Positions 1-10,225 of a stretch of DNA of 64,000 nt are shown here, in pieces. The notes under the pieces are model-generated. The model was given only the letters and a program-made list of their open reading frames with translations. It searched no databases and was not told the origin of the DNA. Origin of the DNA: Celoporthe dispersa (Eukaryota > Ascomycota > Sordariomycetes > Diaporthales > Cryphonectriaceae); NCBI GenBank assembly GCA_016584495.1, contig WAID01000001.1, positions 186,001 to 250,000 on the forward strand. The letters are read 5' to 3'. The position numbers and the translations under genes were made by a program. The stretch's first letter is position 1, and every line of letters starts with the position of its first letter.

Positions 1-298
1 AGGGTGCACAGGCGGTGGTGTCTTTGGGTACGATCGCGACTTTGGGCAAGAAGGATCTTTGGGCCGGGGGGAGAGGGGAGGGAGGGGGTTCAGCATCGTG
101 TCAGCTTCCGCACAGGTTGTACGAGGTGATACCACACATGATGAAGGCATCACGCAGGGGCGAGGCCAGAGCTTGCTTCTATCTCAGCGCGATGCCGGAG
201 GGAGATGCCGGAAGACGACAAAATCAAACACAACGATGTATATTCTATCTGCACATAGACTCTGCAGCGGCCACGCAGGTCTACCTCACCACGGCCGG

Positions 299-818
299 TC
301 ACATGCCATCAATATACCGCTCCATGCTATCCCACTGCGTCCTACCCGTTGACAGAAGGTACCGGATGTGTTGCTAGAGTTGGAGGTGAGGCCGCATCAG
401 AAACAAAGAGCGCATAGGCCCAGGCAGCTGCGAGGTGGACGCAGCGAGGTAGACTCACAATGTCTTGCACGTCGCGGTGCCTCTCGAACTCGTGTCGCGC
501 AAAGAGCCTCGTCTCATCTCGTACGGTTGGGTCGCTGATCCTGCGGATCCCGCGCAGGATGGTCCGGTAGAAGGACAAGACCCGGGCTCTCTGGAGGAAC
601 TAGAGGGGGAGGGATCGATGCATGTGGTCAGCCTCGACGGGCAGTGCCAAAGATAAGAGGGGCTCTGGTTGGTATCTTCATCTATATCGTACGTGATCCA
701 GACTGAGTGTCTTTCCGAGGCCACGGCGAGGAGAACGCGGTCCTCTGCCAGTGCCAGTGCCGGTAGCAAGGCCTCGCACGCGCAGGTGCCGCTGCAGCCA
801 GAACACGTTCGCCTTCAT
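299..818 (-). CDS. LYRM2: LYR-motif protein, LYRM2-like (mitochondrial)
   Basis: Three exons on the minus strand (818-693, 599-459, 373-299) give 113 residues; all junctions are phase 0 with GT donors and TAG acceptors. The N-terminus is Arg-rich with few acids (starts MKANVFWLQRHLRVRG), as in a mitochondrial targeting sequence. It is followed by TLSLDH/FLQRARVL, then the LYR-type helix (SFYRTILRGIRRI; Phe replaces the Leu of LYR), an RDETRLFARHEFERHR segment, and a C-terminal block HIRYLLSTGRTQWDSMERY ending in IDGM, which I know from fungal LYRM2 proteins. LYR proteins bind the mitochondrial acyl carrier protein and help assemble respiratory complexes or Fe-S enzymes; LYRM2 has been linked to complex I. 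The exact client here is inferred. The gene is short and split, so each exon alone looks unremarkable. It is head-to-head with the NAT4-like gene across about 520 bp. Confidence 0.85.
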
Positions 819-1337
819 TGATCCGATCCAGTCGCAAGATGCCACCGTCCCAGATCACACATCACATACTGTCGTGCTCATGAGATGTGATGACCCATGG
901 CAAAAGTTTGGCGCAGCTTTTTAGAGATCGCTTTTGTGAACGCGCATCGAAATGAACAGTAAGGACGGACTTAGGCGTCGCGCCTTCATGAGATACTCGC
1001 CTAAGGGCTAAAATTTTTAGGCCGGTGCAGCCCTGTAACGTCACCACTAGACCGCCCCGCTACGCTCTGGCTCTGGGCCTGGGCACCCTTGCTACAAGAG
1101 CTGCTGCTACTCCTGCACCGGAGAGGGCCTCCTCCCTGCCCTTCCTCCTTCCCTCCACGGCTTTCACTCCACAACATCCTCCTCGTCTGTCTGTCTGCTT
1201 TCATTTACTGCATTCATAGCCACTGTCCTTCCTTGCATACACAAGGCCGGCAGCCTCTTACTGCCATCACAGATTTTTTTCTCTTTTATTTGTTCTTTTT
1301 TCCCCTGTAGGAGTCTGCAGTCTGGCCTACTAGCCTC
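819..1337. promoter_or_regulatory. Shared divergent promoter region, LYRM2-like / NAT4-like
   Basis: This 519-bp gap separates the two start codons. CT-rich stretches occur at about 1133-1180 and 1270-1306, common in fungal promoters. The second ends in a good 3' splice-site sequence (TAG at 1308-1310), so a 5' UTR or upstream coding exon of the NAT4-like gene could be spliced here. No TATA box or factor site could be assigned firmly. Confidence 0.4.
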
Positions 1338-2188
1338 ATGCTCATGAGGAGGAGCCGGCTCAAGGAGATCGAAAGTGCCGTGAAGATAGCCGCGAGCAAA
1401 CCAGATCAGGACTTCCTCAGGGAATATCTGGAGAGGTAGGATCATAGCAGCGTGTCCCGCACTGCTCGAGTACTGCTGTGTTGTCTGACCAGGCTATTAT
1501 CAGTGTCCCAGGTGGAGGCCCAAGTCCCTGGACCACGTCATGGAGCCATCCTAGCACAGGGGCTGTCTATGGCCTCAGCCTCTCGCAGTCCTGCAATACC
1601 AGCGACGGTGACTTGGATGCGTGCTTCGCCCTCGTCGAGGAGACCAGCAGGAAGGACTATGAAGCCTCGTCTCGCGGCTGGAATCCCACAGCCAAGCGCA
1701 AGGAAATGCGCGAGCCCGACCTTCGCTACATCCTCGTCAAGGATCCTGCTGGCAGCGTCTGCGCCTTCACGTCTCTGATGCCGACCATGGAGGAAGGCGA
1801 GCCCGTCGTCTACTGCTACGAGATCCACCTTGAGCCTGAGCTCCGTCGCACGGGCTTGGCTGCCCTGCTGATGAGCTTCCTGGAGACGGTGGCCACCAGC
1901 ATCGAGATCATGGACAAGGTCATGTTGACTGTCTTTACCTGCAACTCCACGGCCCTGGCTTTCTACCGGCGCTGTGGGTTCGAGGTAGACGACATCTCAC
2001 CGCGACCTAGGACGCTGAGGAACGGGGTCGTCAAGGAGCCTCACTATGTGATCATGAGCAAGCCGGTGGTCCGCCGACGGAAGCCGTCCACAGCGAATGG
2101 CCACGCCGGTGCTGCTGACGGTGACGACAGCTCGACAGCCCGGCCGGCCAAGGTGGCCAAGGTAGAACCACTCACGACAGAGAAGTAA
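1338..2188 (+). CDS. NAT4: Histone-specific N-alpha-acetyltransferase, NAT4/NAA40 family
   Basis: Two exons (1338-1435, 1504-2188; intron 68 nt) encode 260 residues. The GNAT fold is recognisable: the NAA40-type segment YEASSRGWNPTAKRKEM followed by DLRYILVKD, then CYEIHLEPELRRTGLAALLM, which holds the acetyl-CoA loop (R-R-T-G-L-A), then LAFYRRCGFEVDDISP near the fold's end. NAA40 enzymes acetylate the N-terminal serine of histones H4 and H2A, in nucleus and cytoplasm. The C-terminal tail (RRRKPSTANGH.. to the end) is basic and low complexity and could help nuclear retention. The start is uncertain: the frame stays open upstream to an acceptor-like TAG at 1310, so an extra 5' exon is possible. 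ATG 1344 is a second candidate. Confidence 0.85.
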
Positions 2189-3746
2189 CGGGAGAGCGAC
2201 AATATCGGGAATGAAGTTCGGTGAACGGGCGTGAGATGTTCTCCCGGCCTTGAGCATGTACACAAACATCTTTGGCCAGGCAAGCTCAGATATTTCTATT
2301 TCAACATAACGAGGCTGATCGCAGCGCTCAGTGCCACAGGCAGCCAGGGCGGGCGAATTATCTTGGAAGCAACATTGAGTCGTAATTCGAGACTCAAGAC
2401 CAACTGAGCTACAAGTCTCTGTTATTACCGACAGGTGAATAACCCTCAGTGAAACCCTGGCGTGTAGGACTCAAATGTAAGCGGTAAGGAGGCTGTTTCC
2501 GATCAGCTGAAGGCGACGAGCCGGCCAGATCGACATGTCATAGTATTCGTGGCTTCTTCTACGAGTGCGGTACTACGATAAGGCATTGACTTGAAATATG
2601 GACGAGAACGTGCTGACGCTTGAGGATGCAGCCTTACGGCCTCGAAGATCTTGTCGGTGCTGTCGAGTATGTCAGCCGACATCAATCTCGTCTATCGCTC
2701 CAGTGCAAATCATCTGATCCTTGGAGGAAATGACCTGACTTGGGCAACCATCGATACCGGTCGTTTAATTCGCATACCCAAATTAGAACACATGCAGCAC
2801 TATGGTGTTAGTCCAGGGTCGACCGCTCTGCCGATGTGAAAGCCTCGAGATGATGCATCTCGGTGCCCATGTGGCACAACCTCTTCAGACTTCCCAACGT
2901 CTCTGCTAATGAAACCACCAGCCTATTGGATGCACATCAGCTGGGCGCAATTTATCTCGAATTTAGGACCTTGCATAGAACGCGTGCTGCAGCTCGGCTC
3001 GTGCGCGCAGTCAATCCACACAGACTGCGCCCCCCGCGCCCCCCAATACCTGCCCAAAACCCCTGTTGAACATTCAAACAGGTCGAGGAAGCAAAGGCCC
3101 TGCCGAGATTCCGGGGCATAACTTCACAGGGTGTGACATTATGCTGCTGTGGTGGTGGGGCCGCCGTACAGCAAAGTGTAGCGGTCAATATCCCGATCCG
3201 AATGGGTTTGGTAGACGTTGACCGTCGCAAGGCGGCAGCCCAGGCGACACACAGGCGACACACAGGTCGACCAGAGCTGCGTCACAGATGAAACTGATCC
3301 GCTTCGCATTTGAGCGAGCTTGTCGCTCCTTCGTTGGCTCCAACATGGCGCGGAGCTGATCCAGGCGGATTGCGATGCAACGTGCCTGAGGGCGTAAGCT
3401 GACATTCTCTTTCGGCGGCCGCAGCTGAGAGGGCCTCCCCCCCCTTCCCCCCCAGACGAAGCGCCGTGCACCACTCGAGCTCCAGGCTCCTCCAGGCTCA
3501 GCTGAGATCCTCTCAGACTCGACCACAGAATCCGGCCCTCCACCGTGTGGACAAGCAGACAGAGGGCAGGACTTATTTAAATATGCTGTGTTCCCGCCCG
3601 TGGCCATGTAAGCACGTAAGAAGCTTAGCTTTTGTCCATTCTCGTCCATCACCTCACCTACCTACATACTTCCAAGTTCTCGTCGCATAACGCCTTACTA
3701 CTCTACTCTGCCAAGTGCCGGCCGCTGGTGGTGATCCTCAAGCAAG
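2189..3746. other. Intergenic, 1.6 kb, no gene recognised
   Basis: Open frames here are short, without codon bias or family motifs. The only structure seen is a tRNA-like A-box beside a small hairpin at 2375-2411 (listed separately). The last 150 bp are the probable promoter of the PLAC8 gene. Confidence 0.5.
2375..2411 (-). other. tRNA A-box-like motif plus 7-bp hairpin
   Basis: On the minus strand 2411-2400 reads TAGCTCAGTTGG, a perfect match to the tRNA D-arm/Pol III A-box consensus. It is followed by a perfect 7-bp inverted repeat (TTGAGTC/GACTCAA, 9-nt loop, 2397-2375). I could not fold a full tRNA: no acceptor-stem pairing, no plausible anticodon arm, and no B-box at normal spacing. 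It may be a degenerate tRNA or tRNA-derived element, or chance. Confidence 0.25.
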
Positions 3747-4611
3747 ATGTCTTCAGAGTCGTGGTCAAAGAGCCTGTGTGGCTGCTGCGGTAGCTATGAA
3801 GAGGGCAGCGGCTGTGTTCTGTGGTATGTTCTTGCGCCATGTGATGAAGTTTAGAACCTCGCGGAAGTAAAATGTTTGTCTGACGGTTCGATAGCCTCAT
3901 GGGAACCTGCTGCCCATGTTTTATCATGGGGAGAACCATGTACAGGGTGCAACATCCCGAGATGGATCCTAGTCAGCTGGAGAGAAACCCTTGCAACGCA
4001 GACTGTGCAGTGGTCTGTGTACTGCACTCTTTGGGTGCTGGGTTGGGCTGGCACATCTTTGGCTGGGCGTAAGTGTCGTGTTTGTCGTGTTTTTCTTCGC
4101 TTCCACAACCGAAAATCTTTCGCGCATATGCTCACCATACTTAGGTATAACACATGTCGTCGTGGAGATATTCGTGAGCGGTACGCCATCAAGGGAAGCG
4201 GGTGCAATGATTGCATGGCATCGGTGAGTTGCTCTTGTTTTGCCACGGCTGAAAGCCTATATTCTTTTTTTCTTCTTCTTTTCTTTTTCTTTCCTCCCTT
4301 AGAGGACTAGAGATGAAAAATCTAGAGAATAGGTTTGGCTGACTGTATCTTGGTGAAAGTGCTGCTGCTCCTTCTGTGCCTTGGTCCAGCAGGAGAGAGA
4401 AAGCGCGGCGAGACATCAGCAGAAGCGACCGATGGCGAATGTGGTGAGTACATCTGGACTAAAACCCGTCTTCCCTCCCTGGCCAATTTGCGAAGTTGTC
4501 TGCGCACTTGATAAGTATTACCACAAGACTGATCCAATTTCAAATATTCAGGTGATGGACCAGCCAGGCGCTCAGATGCCAATGCAGCCCCCACCAGCGG
4601 GCAAGTATTGA
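3747..4611 (+). CDS. PLAC8-family cysteine-rich protein
   Basis: Five exons (3747-3823, 3895-4068, 4145-4223, 4360-4443, 4552-4611) join in consistent phase to give 157 residues. The product has the PLAC8 pattern: an N-terminal SLCGCCGSYEEGSGCVL and LMGTCCPCFIMGR block, a central hydrophobic stretch (ALHS..FGWA region), and then RERYAIKGSGCNDCMAS joined across an intron to CCCSFCALVQQERE, the hallmark C-terminal Cys-rich motif. The tail is Pro/Gln/Met-rich (DQPGAQMPMQPPPAGKY). PLAC8 proteins are small membrane-associated proteins; fungal and plant members have been tied to cadmium or zinc handling and cell-size control. The role here is not known. The last intron (4444-4551) is 108 nt and free of stops, so keeping it would insert 36 residues without breaking the frame. 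Converges on the polymerase kappa gene. Confidence 0.82.
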
Positions 4612-4911
4612 GGAGACTGGGATATGCCCAAGATTGTGCGCAGAGGCATGAGACGGAATCTGAACCTTTCGGCCTAGGCGTAGAAACGTAGGAAAAAAAT
4701 GATAAGTTTAGAAGAGAATAACGTGAAACAGGCCTTCACCGGGTGCACTGTCAGTAATAAATATGAAGAAATATGGCCTTCAACAAGGAAGGAAGCATAT
4801 TAGTCTAGCTTTTTACGTCTCAAATGAGTAACCTATATTTTCACAATGCATCTCTTGATTTGGGGGTTCGTCCTACATCCCATTTTGTCGCAGTCAGCCC
4901 CGAGTTGACAA
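4612..4911. other. Convergent 3' region, PLAC8 / polymerase kappa
   Basis: This 300-bp AT-richer spacer lies between two convergent stop codons. It contains AATAAA-like sequence near 4757 and presumably both poly(A) sites. No gene is seen. Confidence 0.4.
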
Positions 4912-6975
4912 TCAGCCAAAGCAGATCTTCTTCTGCTTTGGATCCGCGCCCGTAGGCGGCCGTCCTCTTTTCTTCTCGGACGATAGCTTGGAGTGTTTGG
5001 GCTCTGGTGTCTCCCTTCGCGTCGGGTGGAGTTGGGCTTTCATCGAATCCTTTTGAACAGCATCCCGAATTGCTCGCCTGGAAAGGCAGGCATCGATATG
5101 ATCATTGAACAGCCTCTCGTCTGCAGCCTGTGGCCGACTGCAGATGGGGCAATCCCACCACTCTTCCTGTGCCGGTGGCGGTTCTCCCTTGGGCGTGGGG
5201 TTTGGCGCAATTTCTTTTCCGTGTCTTCGATACGGAGAAGTGTCGTGCTGCCCTGCCGGGACAGTCTCTCCGTCTGGGTCTGGATCTGGCTCTGGCTCGT
5301 ATTCGGAGCCATCACGTAAGTCCCCTGGCCATTTCTCCCAGCCATCCTCGTCAACGTCTTGTGCTGTCGTCCGCAGCACCTTCCCAGGCTCGCTGGGCGC
5401 CACCCCGCTCCTCGGCTTCAGGCCAAAGAACACACCCGTGTCTGGTTTTTTTGTGCTGACGAGATGGGTGCAGCGCAGACCCATCAACCTGATCTTCATA
5501 CCGGGCATCTCCTGCTCCAGCTTGGCCAGGATAGGGAGTGCGTAGTTGTACAGGTCGTCGGCGAGGCAGATGGCCTTGGGCGTTACGGCTTGCCTGGTAA
5601 AGACCTCGAACGTGTGCAGCTTGACCTTGAGCACCAAGGTTCTGCCCTTGCACTGCGCCCGGCGCATGTCTTTCTCCAGCTCCTCGGCGGTCCACCGCAG
5701 CTTCTCCCGCAATTTCTTGGGGTCGGCCAGGTCGCCAAAGGTGCTCTCGGTACCGACGCTCTTCCTCTCGTACTCCTCGGCCGGCTGAACATTGGTACGA
5801 CCGAGACCCAGGTGGCAGTGCAGGAGGAACTCGTAAGCCTTCTCGCCGAAGAGCGGGCTGAGGAACTGTCTCTGGCCGTAGATGTCCCCACAGGTCTTGA
5901 TACCGACCGCAGCGAGCTCCCTCTCCCAGACCCGGCCGATCCCGTTCACCTTGCGACAGGGCAGATCTCGCATGAAACTCATGATGACGGTCCGCTCGTT
6001 GGGCAGCAGGAACTGCCCGTTGGGCTTGTTCATGTTGGAGCAGATCTTGGCCAGCTTGGCGTTGGCCGCGATGCCTGCCGACACGGTGATGCTGGTCCTC
6101 TCGTGGACCTGCCTCCTCATCTGGGCCACGGCCTCCTCGGGCGGCATCTTGTGCTCCCGGCAGTAGTCTGTGATGTTCAGGTAGGCCTCGTCGATACTGG
6201 CGCTCTCGAAGCGAGGGTCGTACTCTGCGATGACCTCGCGGACCTCGGCTGCCTTTGCGGTATACTTGTCGAAGTTGAGAGGGATGAAGATGAGGTCCGG
6301 GCACAGCTTCTTGGCGACAAACCCGGCCATGCCGGAGCGGCAGCCAAACTTCCTCGCGACGTAGTTACATGTGGTCAGGACGCCGCCGCCGACGGCAAAG
6401 GGGGAGGTCGTTGAGCTCGGGGCGGTCGAGCTGCTCGACGGCGGCGTAGAAGGCATCGCAGTCGAGGTGAACGATGTGCTGCGTGAGATCCCGGGACAGC
6501 TCGAGCTCGGCGATGAGGGCGTCGGCCCTGCGCAGGTGGTGGGAGAGGTCCAGCCTCTCGAGGCCGTGTTTCTTGCGGAGGATGCGGTCGATCTTGACGG
6601 TCAGCGTCTTGTCCCTCTCCTCCCTCGCGGTTGAAGAACTTGGACCCCTTGGAGGCATTATATATGATCTCGGAGACCTGGAGACGGCCCGCCTGTCAGC
6701 TCGGAAGCGATGGAGGGGTGACGGAGGTGCACGGGAGGGAGTGTGGCCAGCCATGCAGAGATGGCTGGTTGTGTGCTTGCTTTTGACTGGTCGACCGAGT
6801 CCTGGCCTGCCTTGGTCAGGGACGGACCGAGCAGGGAGTATTTCAATGTGGCATGATCTGAACGCGACGGTCCTGCAGCCGCCGGCGCATCACCAGCATC
6901 AGCAGCATCTTGTTCTGAGGGTACGGACTCGCTCCTCTCGCACAGCGACTCTGGGGCTGTCTCGTCGGTCGTCAT
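4912..6975 (-). CDS. DNA polymerase kappa (Y family), frame broken twice as sequenced
   Basis: Translesion polymerase, nuclear. Exon 1 is 6975-6781; a GC-AG intron (6780-6678) leads to exon 2 (6677-4912). With two one-base corrections the product is 652 residues. Visible in order: LLGPSLTKAGQDSVDQ; VSEIIYNASKGSKFFN; the palm motif HLDCDAFYAAVE with metal-binding Asp; FAVGGGVLTTCNY; SIDEAYLNIT with the catalytic Asp-Glu; a helix-hairpin-helix/little-finger region with VNGIGRVWERELAAVGI; and a C-terminal CPICSRPQ..HIDACL zinc finger of the UBZ type, which binds ubiquitinated PCNA. The last residues (QKKICFG) weakly resemble a PIP box. As sequenced, the frame shifts +1 in the GGG at 6622-6624 and again in the G5 run at 6400-6404. 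No splice sites lie at either point. Each correction restores the expected family sequence, so indel errors are more likely than a pseudogene. Confidence 0.88.
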
Positions 6976-8032
6976 ATCGCGCGACAGCGGGCCTGTGAAG
7001 CACTGCAGCAGCAACAGCTCAATTTGGTGGCGGCGAGAATCATGTCTTGGCGAATGTGCCGCTGGCCGTGGACACTGGTCAGCTAGCTAAAGGTGTTGCG
7101 GTAAGATGGGCTGAAGTGAAGCGCGTCTGCGTGATCACGGGAGATTATGGGAGGGAAGGCAGAAGGCGGAGACAAGTTAGTCACTCCCCCGTGTCTGGTC
7201 TGGCGCCAGGCGACCGCGTCCTCACATGACCTGTACTGCTTATGTCATCAACAGCCCCACCTCTCCGTCCTGCTTTCTCTTGGCTTCTTTCTCCCGAAGC
7301 ATCGACAGCCTCTCCAGAGGAGGAGAGGAAAAAATACACAAAGGAACCTCCACAGAAGAGACTTCAGACAACAGACAACCTTGGACTTCAAAACTACCGA
7401 AATTTGCTACCAGGATGAGGCCCCTCCCGCCTACCCCACAGGATTCTCCACCGCAGTGCAACGTTCATGACGTTTGTTTGGTTCGTGCAATATGGAGAAA
7501 GAAACATTTTGGGAGCGTAGGATCGAGCGACCACCCCGAGGCATCCCCTACTTATACGGTGCAGCTACTATAGCTCAAGGCAAGCCACTGGCACGGACGT
7601 GCTATACGTATTCGAGAACATGGCACACACGCGAATGCGGAGGATGATCCCTCCTCTACTTGTCAAGGCGCTGGGTATGACTTGGTAGAGTATTGCACGA
7701 GTCTCCCGCCCACCTGGTCCTGATCACCGTGCCACCGTCCTCCTACCTAGGTCCCGTTCCCTGTCGCCGTCGGGCCGTCGTGGTAGGGGATCCCTCCTCG
7801 CCTCCCAGCAGAGAGAACCCCACAGCCGAGGGCGGAGATGGACAAGATGGGGTAACGGCAGTCTTTTTGGGGACGCTCCTGGGATTTGTGGATGCCGATC
7901 GAGGGACTGTGGTGCTTGCCCCTGGGTACATAATGCCGGGTACCGCTACTTTTAAAAAGGGAAGGGTGACGGAGAGATGAGGGCGTGACGGTCTTGTATC
8001 TCCTCCTTCCTTCGTCGACCAACCAACCCATC
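6976..8032. promoter_or_regulatory. Divergent promoter region, polymerase kappa / tannase
   Basis: About 1.06 kb between the two start codons. No coding exon was found. A TTTTAAAA-like AT element at 7950-7957 lies about 80 bp before the tannase ATG and could be its TATA region. Nothing else could be assigned. Confidence 0.35.
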
Positions 8033-9737
8033 ATGAGGAGAGCGGCATCATCTCTGGCCCTGTTCACGGCCCTCCGCCAGGGCCTGGCCTCGACGCTCCC
8101 CGCGTGCTCGGCCGAGTCTCTTCAGGACGCGCTGCCCTCGTATGCCACCATCCTGTCCGCCGTGGCGGTCGCAAACGGGAGCACATATGGCCAGGGCGCA
8201 GCAGATATCGCCTACCCGACCGATCCCACCAACCTGCCCGCATCCTGCGCCCTCACCGTCAACGTGACCACCTCGTCGGCGTCTAGCTTCCGCTTTGGCG
8301 TCTTCCTGCCGGCCCAGTGGAACGGCAGGTTCCTGACGGTCGGGAACGGGGGCTTCGCCGGCGGCATCAACTGGCTGGACATGGGAGCTGGCGTCCGCTA
8401 TGGGTTCGCCGTCGTGTCCACCGACACCGGACACAACTCCACCTCCACCGACGGCACATGGGCCCTGGACGCCCCAGAGGAGACCCTCGACTTTGGCTAC
8501 CGGTCCATCCACGGCTCCACGGTCCTCGGCAAGAACCTGACCGAGGCCTACTACGGCCAGCCCATCTCCTGGTCCTACTACTCTGGCGCCTCCACAGGCG
8601 GCAGGCAGGGCCTGCGGGAGGCGCAGTACGATCCCGACGCCTTCGACGGCCTGCTGGTCGGCGCCCCGGCCTGGTGGACCAGCCACCTGCAGCCCTGGAC
8701 CACCAAGCTGGGCAGTCTCAACCTCCCCGCCAACTCGTCGGGCCGGATCCCCACCGACCTCTTCAGCACCATCGGCGCCGAGGTCATCAGGCAGTGTGAC
8801 GCTGTGGACGGTGTCGCCGACGGCATCGTCAGCTCCCCAGACAGCTGTCGCTTCGACCCGGCCACGCTGCTCTGCGGATCGGCAGGAGGGCTTAACGCGT
8901 CGGCCTGCCTGACGCAGCCGCAGATCAACACCCTCCAGAAAATCTACGCGGACTACTATGCAGACGGCAGGTTTGCCTTCCCCGGGCTGGAGGTCGGCTC
9001 CGAGGCACAGTGGTCCGTCCTGCTGGGGGGAGACACCCCGAACGCCCTCGGGGATGATTACATTGCGGATTTCCTCCTGAACGACCCGACCTGGGACTGG
9101 ACAGAGTACAACGATAGTCTGCTCTGGGAGGCCGACGCCGTGGACCCCGGGAATTGCACTGCAGACCACTACGAGGCCATGGCAGCCGTCATGGCGAGAG
9201 GCACCAAGATGTGAGTAGCCCTGTCTGGTTTGGGACAGCTGTGTTGAAGACGGGAGGAGAAGAGGGCTGACCGACGTGCTCTGCCACAGTTTTATGTTCC
9301 ACGGCCTGTCCGACGGCCTGATCGCGACGAGGAGCTCCAACGTCTTCTACAGCAATGTTGCCAACGCCACGGGCGGGTACGACAAGCTGGACAGCTGGTT
9401 TAGGCTATTCATGGTGCCTGGGATGCAACACGTCACCGGCACGGCCGTGGATGCCCCTTGGTATTTTGCACAGCCCAACGGAGCCGCAGTCCTTGGCACC
9501 GACGTCTTCTCGACTCCTGGCTTTGAGGACGCCCAGCACGATGCCCTCATGGCCCTGATGGACTGGGTGGAGAAGGGCAAGGCTCCGGACCAGATCATCG
9601 CGACGACATGGAATACTTCGACGGATCCTAGCTCCGGTGTGCTGAGGCAGCGTCCACTGTGCCCATGGCCCCAAACCGCCACATATCAAGGTTCTGGGGA
9701 CATCAATAGTGCAGACACCTGGAACTGTACCGCGTAG
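8033..9737 (+). CDS. Secreted tannase/feruloyl esterase family protein lacking the active-site disulfide
   Basis: Two exons (8033-9210, 9290-9737; intron 79 nt) encode 541 residues. ATG 8033 is preferred because a signal peptide (MRRAASSLALFTALRQGLAS) follows at once. The alpha/beta-hydrolase fold shows an oxyanion-side FLTVGNGGFAGGINW, the nucleophile elbow SGASTGGRQGLREAQ, the acid in FHGLSDGLI, and the catalytic His in VPGMQHVTG, then a C-terminal Cys-rich end. Family members hydrolyse ester bonds of gallate or hydroxycinnamates on plant polymers outside the cell. Classic members carry a CS-D-HC motif in which Cys residues next to the catalytic Ser and His form a disulfide. Here the elbow has Ala before Ser and Val after His, so both partners are gone together. 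Ser, Asp and His remain, so activity is plausible but the substrate may differ. Converges on the 1213-residue gene. Confidence 0.88.
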
Positions 9738-10225
9738 TATGCCAGAGACCACTTAAATAATACCACCCACATTGCTCATCCTCGTTGAATTGCATGTCTT
9801 ATACGGTCCAGTGACTTACAGGTCCCAACCGCCTTCATGCCGCCTGGCGTCGAGAGGTACCACCAGCAGGACATTTCACGTCGACTGACTTGCTCATGGG
9901 CCTCTCGCAGAGTATCTGTCATATTCGGCTACCTAGGTACTACATACGACGAGTACAAGTCACGACGCACATGTGGTGGTTAGCCTTTTTCTCTTTTTTT
10001 TTTCTTCTTTTTTTTTCTTTCTTTTCTGGTCCGTGTTCCTTTTCTGTCTCCCTGTCCTCTTCCTGCAATGTAAGACGAAAAGAAGCCTCTGTGAGTAAGA
10101 AACCCGTTTTTATTCTTTAGGATGCGAGACCATCGACATGCCCGTCCGTCTCCACCACCCACTCATTTCCATGGCCATGATCGACCCCACAAATACAACC
10201 GAATATCCTGTCCTAGGCAGGGCCT
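9738..10225. other. Convergent 3' region with T-rich tract
   Basis: 488 bp between convergent stop codons. A long T/C-rich run lies at about 9979-10027. It is presumed 3' UTR; no gene is seen. Confidence 0.4.

Noticed and set aside
2340..2440. Complete tRNA gene on the minus strand
   Set aside because: The A-box is perfect but acceptor and anticodon stems do not form and no B-box is correctly spaced; only the motif is reported.
6396..6406. Intron as the explanation for the polymerase kappa frame change
   Set aside because: No donor or acceptor lies nearby and conserved residues are contiguous on both sides except for the extra base.
5359..6414. 351-codon open frame antisense to polymerase kappa
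   Set aside because: A shadow frame; the minus strand carries clear Y-family motifs over the same bases.
8048..9340. 430-codon open frame antisense to the tannase gene
   Set aside because: It is a codon-bias shadow of the GC-rich coding strand, with no motifs; the plus-strand gene has signal peptide, triad and intron.
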